NCBI GenBank assembly: GCA_905221455.1
Contig: CAJNDF010000005.1
Coordinates: 1 to 64,000 of the forward strand
Length of the DNA stretch: 64,000 bases
From: a bacterium
GTDB lineage: Bacteria > Bacillota > Bacilli > Lactobacillales > Streptococcaceae
Reading direction: 5' to 3'
Position numbers and translations under genes: made by a program. The number at the start of each line of letters is the position of its first letter. Positions within the stretch are counted from its first letter, which is position 1. The notes under the pieces were generated by a model. It was not told the DNA's origin, ran no database searches, and saw only the letters and a program-made list of their open reading frames with translations. This document shows, piece by piece, positions 11,001 through 19,648 of this stretch.

Positions 11001-12404
11001 GTGCGTGATATCTTTGGTGAAGAATATGCCTTCCGTGCAGGAACGGTTGGTACGGTGGCTGCTAAGACTGCCTATGGATTTGTCAAGGGCTATGAGAGAG
11101 ATTATGGCAAGTTTTATCGTGATGCAGAGGTGGAACGCCTCGCTCAAGGTGCAGCTGGTGTCAAGCGGACGACGGGACAACACCCGGGGGGAATTGTTGT
11201 TATTCCTAACTACATGGATGTCTATGATTTTACGCCTGTCCAGTATCCAGCGGATGACGTGACGGCTGAATGGCAAACGACTCACTTTAACTTCCACGAT
11301 ATCGATGAGAACGTCCTCAAACTCGATGTACTGGGACATGATGATCCGACCATGATTCGGAAACTGCAGGACTTGTCTGGGATTGATCCTAATGAAATCC
11401 CTATGGATGACGAAGGCGTGATGGCTCTCTTTTCTGGGACTGATGTGCTAGGGGTAACACCTGAGCAAATCGGAACGCCAACGGGTATGCTAGGGATTCC
11501 AGAGTTTGGAACCAACTTTGTACGTGGGATGGTAGATGAGACGCATCCGACGACTTTTGCGGAGTTGCTGCAGTTGTCTGGATTGTCCCACGGTACCGAT
11601 GTTTGGTTGGGAAATGCTCAGGATTTGATTAAGCAGGGGATTGCGGATTTGTCGACCGTTATCGGTTGTCGGGACGACATCATGGTTTATCTCATGCATG
11701 CTGGTCTAGAGCCTAAGATGGCCTTTACCATCATGGAACGGGTACGTAAGGGCTTGTGGCTGAAGATTTCCGAAGAGGAGCGAAATGGCTACATCGAAGC
11801 CATGAAGGCCAATAAGGTGCCAGAGTGGTATATCGAGTCCTGTGGGAAAATCAAGTATATGTTCCCTAAAGCCCATGCGGCAGCCTACGTTATGATGGCC
11901 TTGCGTGTGGCCTACTTCAAGGTTCACCATCCCATTTATTATTACTGTGCTTACTTCTCAATCCGCGCTAAGGCTTTTGATATCAAGACTATGGGTGCAG
12001 GCTTGGATGCTATCAAGCGCAGAATGGAAGAAATTGCTGAAAAACGGAAGAACAATGAAGCTTCTAATGTGGAAATTGACCTCTATACAACTCTTGAGAT
12101 TGTTAATGAGATGTGGGAGCGTGGTTTCAAGTTTGGGAAACTCGATCTCTACCGTAGTCAGGCGACAGAGTTCCTTATCGATGGTGATACCCTCATTCCG
12201 CCATTTGTAGCAATGGATGGTCTGGGAGAGAACGTTGCTAAGCAGTTGGTACGAGCGCGTGAAGAGGGAGAATTTCTTTCTAAAACAGAATTACGCAAGC
12301 GTGGCGGACTTTCCTCAACCTTGGTTGAAAAGATGGATGAAATGGGCATTCTCGGCAATATGCCAGAGGATAACCAGTTGAGTTTGTTTGATGATTTGTT
12401 TTAA
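8013..12404 (+). CDS. polC: DNA polymerase III alpha subunit, PolC type
   Basis: 1463-residue Gram-positive replicative polymerase. In order: N-terminal region, OB-fold (about 235-320), split PHP domain ([12 protein letters not shown], about 340), inserted DEDD 3'-5' proofreading exonuclease ([13 protein letters not shown], about 423), zinc-binding CGQCQYSE...CPKCGHK (about 926-955), palm catalytic [10 protein letters not shown] (about 980), and a C-terminal tail ending QLSLFDDLF, a likely beta-clamp binding motif. Standard family length. Preceded by an extended -10 (TGG-TAAAAT) close to the start, so the leader is short. It is followed by a 12-bp perfect palindrome. Confidence 0.98.
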   Translation: MSNSFEILMNQLGMSAEMRQDPALLQAEIERVVVHKISKVWEFHFVFSNILPIEIFLELKKGLSEEFSKTGNKAIFEIKALSQEFSNQLLQSYYREAFSEGPCASQGFKSLYQNLQVRAEGNQLFIEGSEAIDKEHFKKNHLPNLAKQLEKFGFPTFNCQVEKNDVLTQEQEEAFQAENEQIVQAANEEALRAMEQLEQLAPPPVEEKPAFDFQAKKAAAKPKLDKAEITPMIEVTTEENRLVFEGVVFDVEQKVTRTGRVLINFKMTDYTSSFSMQKWVKNEEEAQKFDLIKKNSWLRVRGNVEMNNFTRDLTMNVQDVQEVVHYDRKDLMPEGERRVEFHAHTNMSTMDALPEVEEIVATAAKWGHKAVAITDHGNVQSFPHGYKAAKKAGIQLIYGMEANIVEDRVPIVYNEVELDLSEATYVVFDVETTGLSAIYNDLIQVAASKMYKGNVIAEFDEFINPGHPLSAFTTELTGITDDHVKNAKPMEQVLQEFQEFCKDTVLVAHNATFDVGFMNANYERHGLPKISQPVIDTLEFARNLYPEYKRHGLGPLTKRFGVALEHHHMANYDAEATGRLLFIFIKEVAEKHGVTNLARLNIDLISPDSYKKARIKHATIYVKNQVGLKNIFKLVSLSNTKYFEGVPRIPRTVLDDHREGLILGSACSEGEVFDAVVSQGVDAAVEVAKYYDFIEVMPPAIYAPLIAKEQVKDMEELQTIIKSLIEVGDRLGKPVLATGNVHYIEPEEEIYREIIVRSLGQGAMINRTIGHGEHAQPAPLPKAHFRTTNEMLDEFAFLGEDLARKLVIENPNTLAETFEPVEVVKGDLYTPFIDKAEETVAELTYKKAFEIYGNPLPDIVDLRIEKELTSILGNGFAVIYLASQMLVQRSNERGYLVGSRGSVGSSFVAAMIGITEVNPLSPHYVCGQCQYSEFITDGSYGSGFDMPNKDCPKCGHKLSKNGQDIPFETFLGFDGDKVPDIDLNFSGEDQPSAHLDVRDIFGEEYAFRAGTVGTVAAKTAYGFVKGYERDYGKFYRDAEVERLAQGAAGVKRTTGQHPGGIVVIPNYMDVYDFTPVQYPADDVTAEWQTTHFNFHDIDENVLKLDVLGHDDPTMIRKLQDLSGIDPNEIPMDDEGVMALFSGTDVLGVTPEQIGTPTGMLGIPEFGTNFVRGMVDETHPTTFAELLQLSGLSHGTDVWLGNAQDLIKQGIADLSTVIGCRDDIMVYLMHAGLEPKMAFTIMERVRKGLWLKISEEERNGYIEAMKANKVPEWYIESCGKIKYMFPKAHAAAYVMMALRVAYFKVHHPIYYYCAYFSIRAKAFDIKTMGAGLDAIKRRMEEIAEKRKNNEASNVEIDLYTTLEIVNEMWERGFKFGKLDLYRSQATEFLIDGDTLIPPFVAMDGLGENVAKQLVRAREEGEFLSKTELRKRGGLSSTLVEKMDEMGILGNMPEDNQLSLFDDLF

Positions 12405-12420
12405 AAAATTGCTTATTTTG

Positions 12421-12459
12421 ATCAAGTGGACAAAATATGTCCACTTGATTTGTTATAAT
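12421..12459 (+). promoter_or_regulatory. palindrome and promoter after polC
   Basis: Perfect 12-bp inverted repeat ATCAAGTGGACA (12421-12432) / TGTCCACTTGAT (12438-12449), 5-nt loop, then TATAAT at 12454-12459. There is no proper T-tract, so it may be a weak polC terminator, but it also covers the -35/spacer region of the promoter of the DnaA-like gene and could be an operator. Confidence 0.5.
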
Positions 12460-12491
12460 TCTCTTAAAAATAATAGAAAAGAGAGTATAAT

Positions 12492-13016
12492 ATGGTGAAT
12501 CAAGAAATTTTAAATTCTAATGTGTCAATTGAAGAGGAAATTTATAATTTTGAAAAAGGCTTGAAAGATGATGGGAATGATTGGACCGGATTCCCACAAA
12601 TAGACTTAAAAGAAGATTCTCAATGTATTTACATTTGCGGTATTTCAGAGACTGATAGATGGCATTTGTTTTATTATACGTTAACTAAAATAAAACCTGT
12701 TACTCCAATAGCATCACTTGCATATTATCGAGTGAGAGATAATTTGATTTTTTCTAAACATAGTCAATGGATAAAACTGCAAATGGGGTATACAGAGTAT
12801 GATTTGATTTTTCTGGATGGAGTTCAATTTTTGGGAGAGGCTGATCAAAGGGTACAGGAATACTGGATGCAGCGATTCAAAGAGAGTAAGAAAAGAAACA
12901 AACTCTTCATTGTATATTCAGACTGCTTACCCGAAGACTTAAAAAATATGCCTGAATCCGTAGTTGAGTTCTTCGAATCTGGCATAGTGGTACAGTTGAA
13001 ATCATCTAAGGGCTAG
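12492..13016 (+). CDS. degenerate DnaA/Hda-like AAA+ protein
   Basis: 174 residues. The second half aligns by eye with the DnaA AAA+ core: YDLIFLDGVQFLG resembles the Walker B region LLLIDDIQFL; RVQEYWMQRFKESKKR the TQEEFFHTFNALHE helix; LFIVYSDCLPEDL the sensor-1 segment IVLTSDRPPKEL; and VVEFFESGIVVQL the RFEWGL segment. The Walker A counterpart, IYICGISETDRWHL, lacks the GxxxxGK[ST] lysine, the Walker B second acid is Gly, and no DNA-binding domain IV is present. ATP hydrolysis is therefore unlikely. Its position after polC and before a defence-like operon, with its own promoter, leaves two readings: a replication-initiation regulator or a component of the island. Confidence 0.6.
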   Translation: MVNQEILNSNVSIEEEIYNFEKGLKDDGNDWTGFPQIDLKEDSQCIYICGISETDRWHLFYYTLTKIKPVTPIASLAYYRVRDNLIFSKHSQWIKLQMGYTEYDLIFLDGVQFLGEADQRVQEYWMQRFKESKKRNKLFIVYSDCLPEDLKNMPESVVEFFESGIVVQLKSSKG

Positions 13017-13078
13017 TTTATTTTGCTTTAATCGTTTTGAATATAAAGTGCTAGTTAGACTATAGAAGTGATAATAAT

Positions 13079-13094
13079 GTACTAGAAATAGTAT
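13079..13094. promoter_or_regulatory. candidate operator of WYL regulator
   Basis: Inverted repeat TACTA-GAAA-TAGTA about 30 bp before the WYL gene, in its promoter gap. Short, so it could occur by chance; WYL regulators often repress their own operon. Confidence 0.3.
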
Positions 13095-13123
13095 TGTTTG
13101 AATAATATGTAGAAGGACTGGAA

Positions 13124-14074
13124 ATGAATGATCAAGAGAGACTGCTAACGATTTTTTTACGTTTACAGTTTGGGACTCCGTTAGGAAAAAAGCAACTGGC
13201 TCAGGAATTTGAGGTTAGTGAAAAGACGATACAGAGAGATTTTTCGCTACTCCGTGATATTTTATCTAGTCACACCAGTTATAGTGGAGATTTACTTTAT
13301 AACCGTAAAACGAATAAGTATTGTTTAGCAAGTAAGTCAGTTTTTAATAAAAAGGATATTCTCGTTATTTCAAAGATTTTATTGGAAAATCGAGCACTGA
13401 ATAGACCAGAAATTGCTAGCTTACTACATAATTTACTGGTCTTAGTTCCCCGTGATGATCGGAAAGAAATCGAGCAGATTATTGGAAGTGAAAAGCTGAA
13501 CTATGCTCCCTTAACGGATCAACAAAATAGAATAGAGAAAATTTGGAATTTATCAGAAGCTATTTTGTATGAACAGGTTCTAGACATTATCTATCAAAAA
13601 CCTTATTCTGAGTCTTCTAAGAGACAGACTGTTTTGCCAGTCTCTCTTTATTATGATAGTCATTATTTCTATCTGGTTGTCTACCAGTTGAAACATGCTA
13701 CTTATATTACTTTAAGAGTAGACCGTATCCAGTCCTGGTCTCTTAGTGATATAGAGAAACCCTCTATTTCTTATCGAGATAAATTTAGAGATGGCGACAT
13801 TCGTAACGAGAGAGTAGATGCTTTTATCGGGAAGAAAATCAGTATTGAAATCGAGTATTTGTACGATCCGACGATTGTGACGGATCAATTTCCAAATGCA
13901 AAAATAGTTGGGAAAAATGGCTACTGGACTCATTTTAAGTTTGAGAGTCAGCACACACCGGGGCTTAAACGCTGGTTGCTGGGGCAAGGGGAAGCAGTTA
14001 CTGTTTTGTCTCCTCGGATTTTAGTAGAGGATATGAAGCAAACAGTTAAAGAAATGATAGATAAATATAGATGA
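13124..14074 (+). CDS. WYL-domain transcriptional regulator
   Basis: 316 residues. The N-terminal winged helix has LGKKQLAQEFEVSEKTIQRD as recognition region (about residues 20-39), a DeoR/BirA-like fold. A WYL domain follows: PVSLYYDSHYFYLVVYQLK and TLRVDRIQSW (about 170-205) supply the ligand-binding SH3-like barrel with the conserved Arg. The C-terminal WCX region ends LLGQGEAVTVLSP. Such proteins (BrxR/CapW, CRISPR-associated WYL) often repress defence operons until infection. It lies 7 nt before the first DUF262 gene, so it is cotranscribed and very likely controls that operon. Confidence 0.85.
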   Translation: MNDQERLLTIFLRLQFGTPLGKKQLAQEFEVSEKTIQRDFSLLRDILSSHTSYSGDLLYNRKTNKYCLASKSVFNKKDILVISKILLENRALNRPEIASLLHNLLVLVPRDDRKEIEQIIGSEKLNYAPLTDQQNRIEKIWNLSEAILYEQVLDIIYQKPYSESSKRQTVLPVSLYYDSHYFYLVVYQLKHATYITLRVDRIQSWSLSDIEKPSISYRDKFRDGDIRNERVDAFIGKKISIEIEYLYDPTIVTDQFPNAKIVGKNGYWTHFKFESQHTPGLKRWLLGQGEAVTVLSPRILVEDMKQTVKEMIDKYR

Positions 14075-14081
14075 GGATAAA

Positions 14082-15404
14082 ATGACTATTCAATTTACTT
14101 CTAAAAAGGTTGGAGAACTATTGAAAGAAGAGAATTTGCGGATTCCTTCTTATCAAAGACCATATAAATGGAACAGAAAACATATCCGTAATCTTTTTTA
14201 TGATTTACGAGATGCTATGGGAAAAAAGGAATATCAGATTGGTTCCGTTATCTTGCATGAAATCTTGCATGAAAAGGAAAAATACTTAGATATTGTCGAT
14301 GGACAGCAACGGCTAATTTCTATTTCCTTGTTTCTTCATTTATTAGATGATTTAGAGAATTATAAGGGTGCTAATCAACTGTTGAGTGCTGAATTTGGAG
14401 AGATATCTTGCTATCATGCGAGTGAAAATTATAATGAGTGGAAAAATTTGACTCAATTGGTTGGCGAAAATGAGGCAAAAGATATTTGCAACTTTTTATT
14501 AGAGAATTGTGCTGTCTCTGTGATTACTATGCCACAGAAACTATTATCAGAGGCCTTTCAGCTATTTGATTCTCAGAATAATCGTGGAAAATCTCTAGAA
14601 CCTCATGATTTGCTCAAAGCCTATCATCTTCGCAAACAAGATTCCGAAGATGAAAGAATTGTGGAAAAGTGGGAGCAATTTGTAGAGGATAAAGATTTAA
14701 GTCTCAAAGAGTTATTTGATAAACATCTTTTTCGTATGAGACGTTGGTCGCGAGGAGAGGCAGGATTAACAAACAAGCGTTATGGATCTTATCTCCGTTT
14801 TACAGAGGATTTTATTGACGATTTTAAAGGCGTTGATTTGAATCAGAACTTTCCATATCTAGAATTGTATCGTCATATTGAAAATCTCCCTATGCCAATT
14901 ACTATGCCAATCATTGATGGAAGTAAATTTTTTGAGTATATTGAATCTGCTCATAGAACTATTAAAGAACATAAAGATTTTTTAAATGCAGAGTTAGGAT
15001 TTTCTGATGAATCTGAAGGGGAAGAAAAAAATGTAGCTTACCCAGAAGGTATGTTAAACATTTACAATAGCTCAAAAGGACGCTATCTTAAATGTCACAA
15101 TATATTCCTAAATATTTGCTCGCTTTTCGCAGATAGATTTGGAAAAGAGGAGCTATCAAAGGAGATAGTAGAGACCTTGTTTATTTGGTCTTACTACCCT
15201 CGAGTTAAGTCTAAAGCCATATATGATGCAACTGTTGGGAACTATGCCTCTGGTGGAAGGTTTAGACAAAAAGAGGTTCAAAAGCTATTTCAACTTTTAT
15301 CTCATGCTGTCACTCCGAATGATTTCATGGTCAAGATAGATAGAGAGTTATTTGAAAATTATACTGTGGATAAGATTATAGAAGAGGAAAAAGATAAATG
15401 GTAG
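14082..15404 (+). CDS. DUF262 (ParB/GmrS-like) protein
   Basis: 440 residues with an N-terminal DUF262 domain: IPSYQRPYKW (about 22-31), catalytic-type DIVDGQQRLISIS (about 71-83) and FDSQNNRGKSLEPHDLLKAY (about 164-183). This fold is the NTP-dependent half of GmrSD/BrxU/SspE type IV restriction enzymes, which attack modified phage DNA. The C-terminal half is helical and lacks a DUF1524 HNH motif. It overlaps the following DUF262-DUF1524 gene by 7 nt, so the two products are probably made in equal amounts and may form a complex with one nuclease-bearing and one nuclease-less subunit. Confidence 0.85.
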   Translation: MTIQFTSKKVGELLKEENLRIPSYQRPYKWNRKHIRNLFYDLRDAMGKKEYQIGSVILHEILHEKEKYLDIVDGQQRLISISLFLHLLDDLENYKGANQLLSAEFGEISCYHASENYNEWKNLTQLVGENEAKDICNFLLENCAVSVITMPQKLLSEAFQLFDSQNNRGKSLEPHDLLKAYHLRKQDSEDERIVEKWEQFVEDKDLSLKELFDKHLFRMRRWSRGEAGLTNKRYGSYLRFTEDFIDDFKGVDLNQNFPYLELYRHIENLPMPITMPIIDGSKFFEYIESAHRTIKEHKDFLNAELGFSDESEGEEKNVAYPEGMLNIYNSSKGRYLKCHNIFLNICSLFADRFGKEELSKEIVETLFIWSYYPRVKSKAIYDATVGNYASGGRFRQKEVQKLFQLLSHAVTPNDFMVKIDRELFENYTVDKIIEEEKDKW

Positions 15405-17278
15405 AAACACATATAAGCTTATCAGTTAATCGTTTGTTAAATGAAGATACCTATGCCATTCCTCTTTATCAGAGAAATTTTGCCTGGACTTATGATGAAA
15501 TTGAGCAGTTATTGAACGACGTAGCAGATGCTTTTCAAGAAAATAGAGACAATTATTATTATATTGGAACATTGGTCGTTAATAAAGAGAATGACATTTT
15601 CAAAATCATAGATGGACAACAACGAACAACAGCCCTTAATTTGATTGCCTTAGCTTTGAAGAATGAGTTTGGTTTTGATAGATTGAAAGCTGTCAATCTT
15701 ACTTTCCCAGCGCGGAAGAAATCAAATGAGAATATTCAAAAGCTATTTACCAAGCAAGAAATTTCAGAGGGCGATGAAAATGAGTTGACTAGAGGCTACA
15801 GACATGCTAAAGACGCATTGAAAAAAGTGTTAGAAGAGCGCCAACTGGCTCCTCAATCTTTCGTTGATTATCTTTTTAAGAAGGTCATCATTTTTCGGAG
15901 TATACTTCCTGAAGATTTAGATTTGAATCTTTATTTCGAACGTTTCAACTCTCGAGGTGAACAACTAGAGGCTCATGAGATTCTTAAGGCACAAATGATG
16001 TCTAAATTTGGTGAAGATCAAGAAATGGCACAAAAATTTGCGAGAATTTGGGAAGCCTGTGCAGAGTTTGATAAGCCGGTAATAAAAACTTTTCAAATCC
16101 GAAGTAGACCAAACAATACTGATGAAGAGGGGGAGAAAATTTTTGGTAAAGAATTTACTAACTTCAAATTGGAAAGTGTATTTGAGAAAATAAGAGTAAA
16201 AAAAATTGAGCAACGAAGTTTACTAGATGCAATTACTCAGACAAAATATGAAAGTAGTAGATTAGTAAATAATGGAGCAGATATTTCAAATTATACGACT
16301 GTAATTGATTTTCCAACATTTTTACTTCAAGTTTTTTTCATCATGGAAGGAAATGCCGAAACTACATTTGATGATAAAAAATTATTGAAAATTTTTGAAA
16401 TTGAACGACGAGATAGAGAATGGGTCCAACAATTTGGGCAACTACTTCTGACTATGAAGCATATATTTGATACGCTTATCGTAAAAAATGTCCAATTAGA
16501 AAATGAAACTGAATGGCAAATCAAACGAGGTCAGTATGAGACATATCAACGAAATGAAAATGGAGGATGGAAATATGTTCGAATTAATTTTCAAAAAAAT
16601 ACTTTTGACAATTTAAACAAAAATATTATCCTCCTTCAATCTATGTTTGCTGTGACCTTTACTGCTAATCGTGATAGTCGTTGGTTATATGAAATCTTAC
16701 AATTTCTCTTTAACCGTATTGAAGAGTTAAATCAAGCAGAATTTGCTGGTTCGTTTAAGAATTTTCTTGAGAAAATGGCAGTGAGATATGCTGAGGAAAG
16801 ATTGTTCACTGAAGATAAAAGTATCAAAACATATAGGGAAATTCCTGTTTATGCTTTTAACTTTGTAGATTATGTTTTATGGAAAAATCGTGAAGAATTG
16901 AAGAAAGATTACGATATTAAGTTTGAAGATTTCAAATTTGCATATCGTCGCTCCGTAGAACATTGGTATCCTCAGAATCCAAATGGACATGATGGAGAAA
17001 GCCAATTACCTGCTGAGTTTTTACATTCCTTTGGCAACCTTTGTATTATTACCGATAGGCAGAACTCTAGGTTTGGCAACTCCTATCCAGAGGCTAAATT
17101 AGAACAATGGGAAAGAGAAGGAATATTCCATCGTCAGAGTTTAAAATTACAGATGATGGCAAAGATAACTTCTAAAAAAGATGATGGTTGGGGTCCGAAA
17201 CAAATAACAGAACTGGAAAAAGAGATTTTGACTAGGGTAAATCATTTTATAGAAAATAAGACATCAGAACAACTATAA
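15398..17278 (+). CDS. DUF262-DUF1524 protein, GmrSD-like
   Basis: 626 residues. N-terminal DUF262: IPLYQRNFAW (about 21-30), IIDGQQRTTALN (about 70-81), FNSRGEQLEAHEILKAQ (about 182-198). C-terminal DUF1524, a His-Me-finger type nuclease domain: VEHWYPQNP (about 528-536) followed by FGNLCIITDRQNSRFGNSYP, with the expected His, Asn and following Lys present. All key motifs look intact. This is the architecture of GmrSD-family type IV restriction enzymes. It ends the operon with WYL regulator and DUF262 partner. Target (modified DNA, tailocin or other) cannot be told from sequence. Confidence 0.87.
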   Translation: MVETHISLSVNRLLNEDTYAIPLYQRNFAWTYDEIEQLLNDVADAFQENRDNYYYIGTLVVNKENDIFKIIDGQQRTTALNLIALALKNEFGFDRLKAVNLTFPARKKSNENIQKLFTKQEISEGDENELTRGYRHAKDALKKVLEERQLAPQSFVDYLFKKVIIFRSILPEDLDLNLYFERFNSRGEQLEAHEILKAQMMSKFGEDQEMAQKFARIWEACAEFDKPVIKTFQIRSRPNNTDEEGEKIFGKEFTNFKLESVFEKIRVKKIEQRSLLDAITQTKYESSRLVNNGADISNYTTVIDFPTFLLQVFFIMEGNAETTFDDKKLLKIFEIERRDREWVQQFGQLLLTMKHIFDTLIVKNVQLENETEWQIKRGQYETYQRNENGGWKYVRINFQKNTFDNLNKNIILLQSMFAVTFTANRDSRWLYEILQFLFNRIEELNQAEFAGSFKNFLEKMAVRYAEERLFTEDKSIKTYREIPVYAFNFVDYVLWKNREELKKDYDIKFEDFKFAYRRSVEHWYPQNPNGHDGESQLPAEFLHSFGNLCIITDRQNSRFGNSYPEAKLEQWEREGIFHRQSLKLQMMAKITSKKDDGWGPKQITELEKEILTRVNHFIENKTSEQL

Positions 17279-17290
17279 TCATCTATCCAA

Positions 17291-17335
17291 AGAGGCTAAC
17301 GTATATCTAATAGATTTACATTAGCCTTCTTTTTT
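17291..17335 (+). terminator. terminator of the DUF262 operon
   Basis: AGGCTAA (17293-17299) / TTAGCCT (17321-17327) hairpin followed by TCTTTTTTG. Confidence 0.75.
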
Positions 17336-17367
17336 GTTAAAATAATAAATAGAAAGAGGGTGAGAGT

Positions 17368-17631
17368 ATGTCAAAGACGAGCATGAGCATCCGTTTGGAT
17401 AGTGAGGTTAAGGAGCAGGCCCAACAGGTGTTTAATAATCTGGGAATGGATATGACAACAGCTATCAATATTTTCCTTCGTCAGGCCATTCAATATCAGG
17501 GTTTACCTTTCGATGTCAGACTAGACGAGAATCGGAAATTGCTCCAAGTGTTAACGGATTTAGACCAAAATCGTAATATGAGTCAGTCTTTTGAATCAGT
17601 CTCAGATTTGATGGAGGACTTACGTGCTTAA
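17368..17631 (+). CDS. dinJ: RelB/DinJ-family antitoxin
   Basis: 87-residue ribbon-helix-helix antitoxin: SMSIRLDSEVKEQAQQV, then GMDMTTAINIFLRQAI, the classic RelB/DinJ N-terminus. The C-terminal half is the flexible toxin-wrapping region. RBS AGAAAGAGGG. It overlaps the toxin gene by 8 nt, so antitoxin is translated first and toxin by coupling. RelB/DinJ-YafQ complexes usually autorepress their promoter. It borders the DUF262 defence operon. Confidence 0.88.
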   Translation: MSKTSMSIRLDSEVKEQAQQVFNNLGMDMTTAINIFLRQAIQYQGLPFDVRLDENRKLLQVLTDLDQNRNMSQSFESVSDLMEDLRA

Positions 17632-17902
17632 GATTCGTTATCATAAACAGTTTAAAAAAGATTTTAAGTTGGCTATTAAGCGTGGTTTGAAGGCAGAATT
17701 ATTAGAAGAAGTTTTGAATTTTCTGATTCAAGAAAAAGAACTCCCTGCTAGATATCGTGATCATCAATTAACGGCATCTAAGCATTTTCAAGGAGTTCGT
17801 GAATGCCATGTCCAGCCAGATTGGCTTTTGGTCTATAAAGTAGACAAGTCGGAATTGATTTTAAACTTGTTAAGGACAGGCAGTCATAGTGATTTGTTTT
17901 AA
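17624..17902 (+). CDS. yafQ: YafQ-family mRNA interferase toxin
   Basis: 92 residues beginning at GTG 17624 (GGAGG at 17613-17617 is well placed; no ATG is available). RelE-fold ribosome-dependent endoribonuclease: HKQFKKDFKLAIKRG at the N-terminus, DHQLTASKHFQGVRECHVQP carrying the catalytic-region histidines, then DWLLVYKV and RTGSHSDLF, which aligns with the YafQ end RTGTHAALF including the catalytic His and terminal Phe. Appears intact and active. Partner is the antitoxin overlapping it. Confidence 0.88.
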   Translation: MLKIRYHKQFKKDFKLAIKRGLKAELLEEVLNFLIQEKELPARYRDHQLTASKHFQGVRECHVQPDWLLVYKVDKSELILNLLRTGSHSDLF

Positions 17903-17922
17903 TAAATTTTAAGGGGGTTCTC

Positions 17923-18074
17923 ATGAAACTTAGAATCTTTGCGGAAGACAAACCAGCTCAAAAGTTTTTGACTATCAGTTAGAGCTGGCAGATGAAACAA
18001 TTCTTCTATTGACAGCACTCTTGTCAGGTGCTATTGCTTTGGCAGGATTATTTTCTGCTTTGAAAGAAAAATAA
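17923..18074 (+). pseudogene. frameshifted small membrane protein gene
   Basis: After GGGGG there is ATG 17923 reading MKLRIFAEDKPAQKFLTIS and then stop. In the other frame the text continues YQLELADETILLL, TALLSGAIALAGLFSALKEK, to a stop at 18074. The break coincides with a T5 run (near 17960), where KFDYQL would be restored by removing two T or adding one. The second half is a single hydrophobic helix. Unknown family; either a real indel, a sequencing error, or programmed slippage. Confidence 0.6.
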
Positions 18075-18095
18075 CAATAGAAAAGGAAAAACAAA

Positions 18096-19337
18096 ATGGT
18101 TTTACCAAATTTTAAAGAAAATCTAGAAAAATATGCGAAATTATTGGTTGCGAACGGAATTAATGTGCAACCTGGTCACACTTTGGCTCTTTCTATCGAT
18201 GTGGAGCAACGTGAGTTGGCTCACTTAATCGTCAAAGAAGCTTATGCTTTGGGTGCACATGAGGTGATCGTTCAGTGGACAGATGATGTCATCAACCGTG
18301 AGAAATTCCTCCACGCACCGATGGAACGTTTGGACAATGTGCCAGAATACAAGATTGCTGAGATGAACTATCTCTTGGAGAACAAGGCTAGCCGTCTTGG
18401 GGTTCGTTCTTCTGACCCAGGTTCCTTGAACGGAGTGGACGCTGACAAGCTTTCGGCTTCTGCCAAAGCTATGGGACTTGCCATGAAGCCGATGCGTATC
18501 GCAACGCAATCCAATAAGGTTAGCTGGACTGTAGCCGCTGCTGCTGGACTTGAGTGGGCTAAGAAGGTCTTTCCAAATGCTACGAGCGACGAAGAGGCAG
18601 TCGATCTCCTTTGGGACCAAATCTTCACAACCTGCCGTGTCTACGAAGAAGATCCTGTTAAGGCTTGGGAAGAGCATGCGGCTATCCTCAAGAGCAAGGC
18701 CGACATGCTTAATAAAGAGCAATTTTCAGCCCTTCATTATACAGCGCCAGGAACAGATTTGATACTTGGTTTGCCGAAAAACCATGTTTGGGAATCAGCT
18801 GGTGCTATCAATGCACAGGGAGAAGGATTCTTGCCAAATATGCCGACAGAAGAAGTCTTCACAGCGCCAGACTTCCGTCGTGCAGATGGTTATGTGACTT
18901 CTACAAAACCGCTTAGCTATAATGGAAATATCATCGAAGGTATTAAGGTAACCTTTAAGGATGGACAAATCGTTGACATCACTGCTGAGAAGGGCGATCA
19001 AGTCATGAAAGACCTTGTCTTTGAAAATGCGGGTGCGCGTGCCTTGGGTGAATGTGCCTTGGTACCAGATCCAAGCCCAATTTCTCAGTCAGGCATTACC
19101 TTCTTCAACACCCTTTTTGATGAAAATGCTTCAAACCACTTGGCCATCGGTGCTGCCTATGCGACCAGCGTTGTTGGGGGAGCAGAGATGAGCGAAGAAG
19201 AGCTTGAAGCTGCGGGACTTAATCGTTCAGATGTTCACGTGGACTTTATGATTGGTTCTAACCAAATGGATATCGATGGTATCCGTGAGGATGGAACACG
19301 TGTACCTCTCTTCCGTAAGGGAGATTGGGCAAATTAA
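18096..19337 (+). CDS. pepS: aminopeptidase S (M29 family)
   Basis: 413-residue M29 thermophilic-type metallo-aminopeptidase that trims N-terminal residues from peptides in the cytoplasm. Characteristic segments: FKENLEKYAKLLVANGINVQ at the N-terminus and, toward the C-terminus, metal-site regions ENAGARALGECALVP, SNHLAIGAAYATSV and DVHVDFMIGSNQMDIDG. Length is usual for PepS. RBS AAAGGAAA. Followed 9 nt later by a small membrane protein gene and then a terminator, so it forms a two-gene unit. Confidence 0.95.
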   Translation: MVLPNFKENLEKYAKLLVANGINVQPGHTLALSIDVEQRELAHLIVKEAYALGAHEVIVQWTDDVINREKFLHAPMERLDNVPEYKIAEMNYLLENKASRLGVRSSDPGSLNGVDADKLSASAKAMGLAMKPMRIATQSNKVSWTVAAAAGLEWAKKVFPNATSDEEAVDLLWDQIFTTCRVYEEDPVKAWEEHAAILKSKADMLNKEQFSALHYTAPGTDLILGLPKNHVWESAGAINAQGEGFLPNMPTEEVFTAPDFRRADGYVTSTKPLSYNGNIIEGIKVTFKDGQIVDITAEKGDQVMKDLVFENAGARALGECALVPDPSPISQSGITFFNTLFDENASNHLAIGAAYATSVVGGAEMSEEELEAAGLNRSDVHVDFMIGSNQMDIDGIREDGTRVPLFRKGDWAN

Positions 19338-19346
19338 GGAGTCAAG

Positions 19347-19577
19347 ATGATAGGAAGTATGTTCGTTGGTCTCCTAGTGGGACTCTTGGCAGGTGCTTTG
19401 ACCAATCGTGGAGAGCGAATGGGATGTTTTGGGAAAATGTTTCTCGGTTGGATTGGAGCCTTTCTGGGTCACTTGCTTTTTGGAACTTGGGGACCAGTTT
19501 TGTCAGGAACAGCTATTATCCCAGCGATTTTAGGTGCCATGATTGTCTTAGCAATTTTTTGGAGACGAGGAAGTTAA
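19347..19577 (+). CDS. GlsB/YeaQ/YmgE family membrane protein
   Basis: 76 residues, start ATG 19347 behind AAGGAG. Glycine-rich three-helix membrane protein with GSMFVGLLVGLLAGALTNRG and GWIGAFLGHLLFGTW, the pattern of transglycosylase-associated/GlsB stress proteins. Function in streptococci unclear; envelope stress is the general association. Probably cotranscribed with pepS. Confidence 0.8.
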   Translation: MIGSMFVGLLVGLLAGALTNRGERMGCFGKMFLGWIGAFLGHLLFGTWGPVLSGTAIIPAILGAMIVLAIFWRRGS

Positions 19578-19595
19578 TTTCCTAAATCTAAAACG

Positions 19596-19629
19596 AAAAG
19601 GAGGTTGGTTATTGAGACGGCCTCCTTTT
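19596..19629 (+). terminator. pepS unit terminator
   Basis: AAAAGGAGG (19596-19604) / CCTCCTTTT (19621-19629), 16-nt loop. The loop and 3' arm also carry part of the next promoter. Confidence 0.75.
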
Positions 19630-19642
19630 GATATGGTATAAT
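19612..19642 (+). promoter_or_regulatory. rsuA-type gene promoter, leaderless
   Basis: Extended -10 TG-G-TATAAT (19634-19642), weak -35 TTGAGA (19612-19617) inside the preceding terminator loop. The ATG (19649) lies only 6 nt after the -10, so transcription should begin at or next to the start codon. Confidence 0.6.
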
Positions 19643-19648
19643 GATTCT

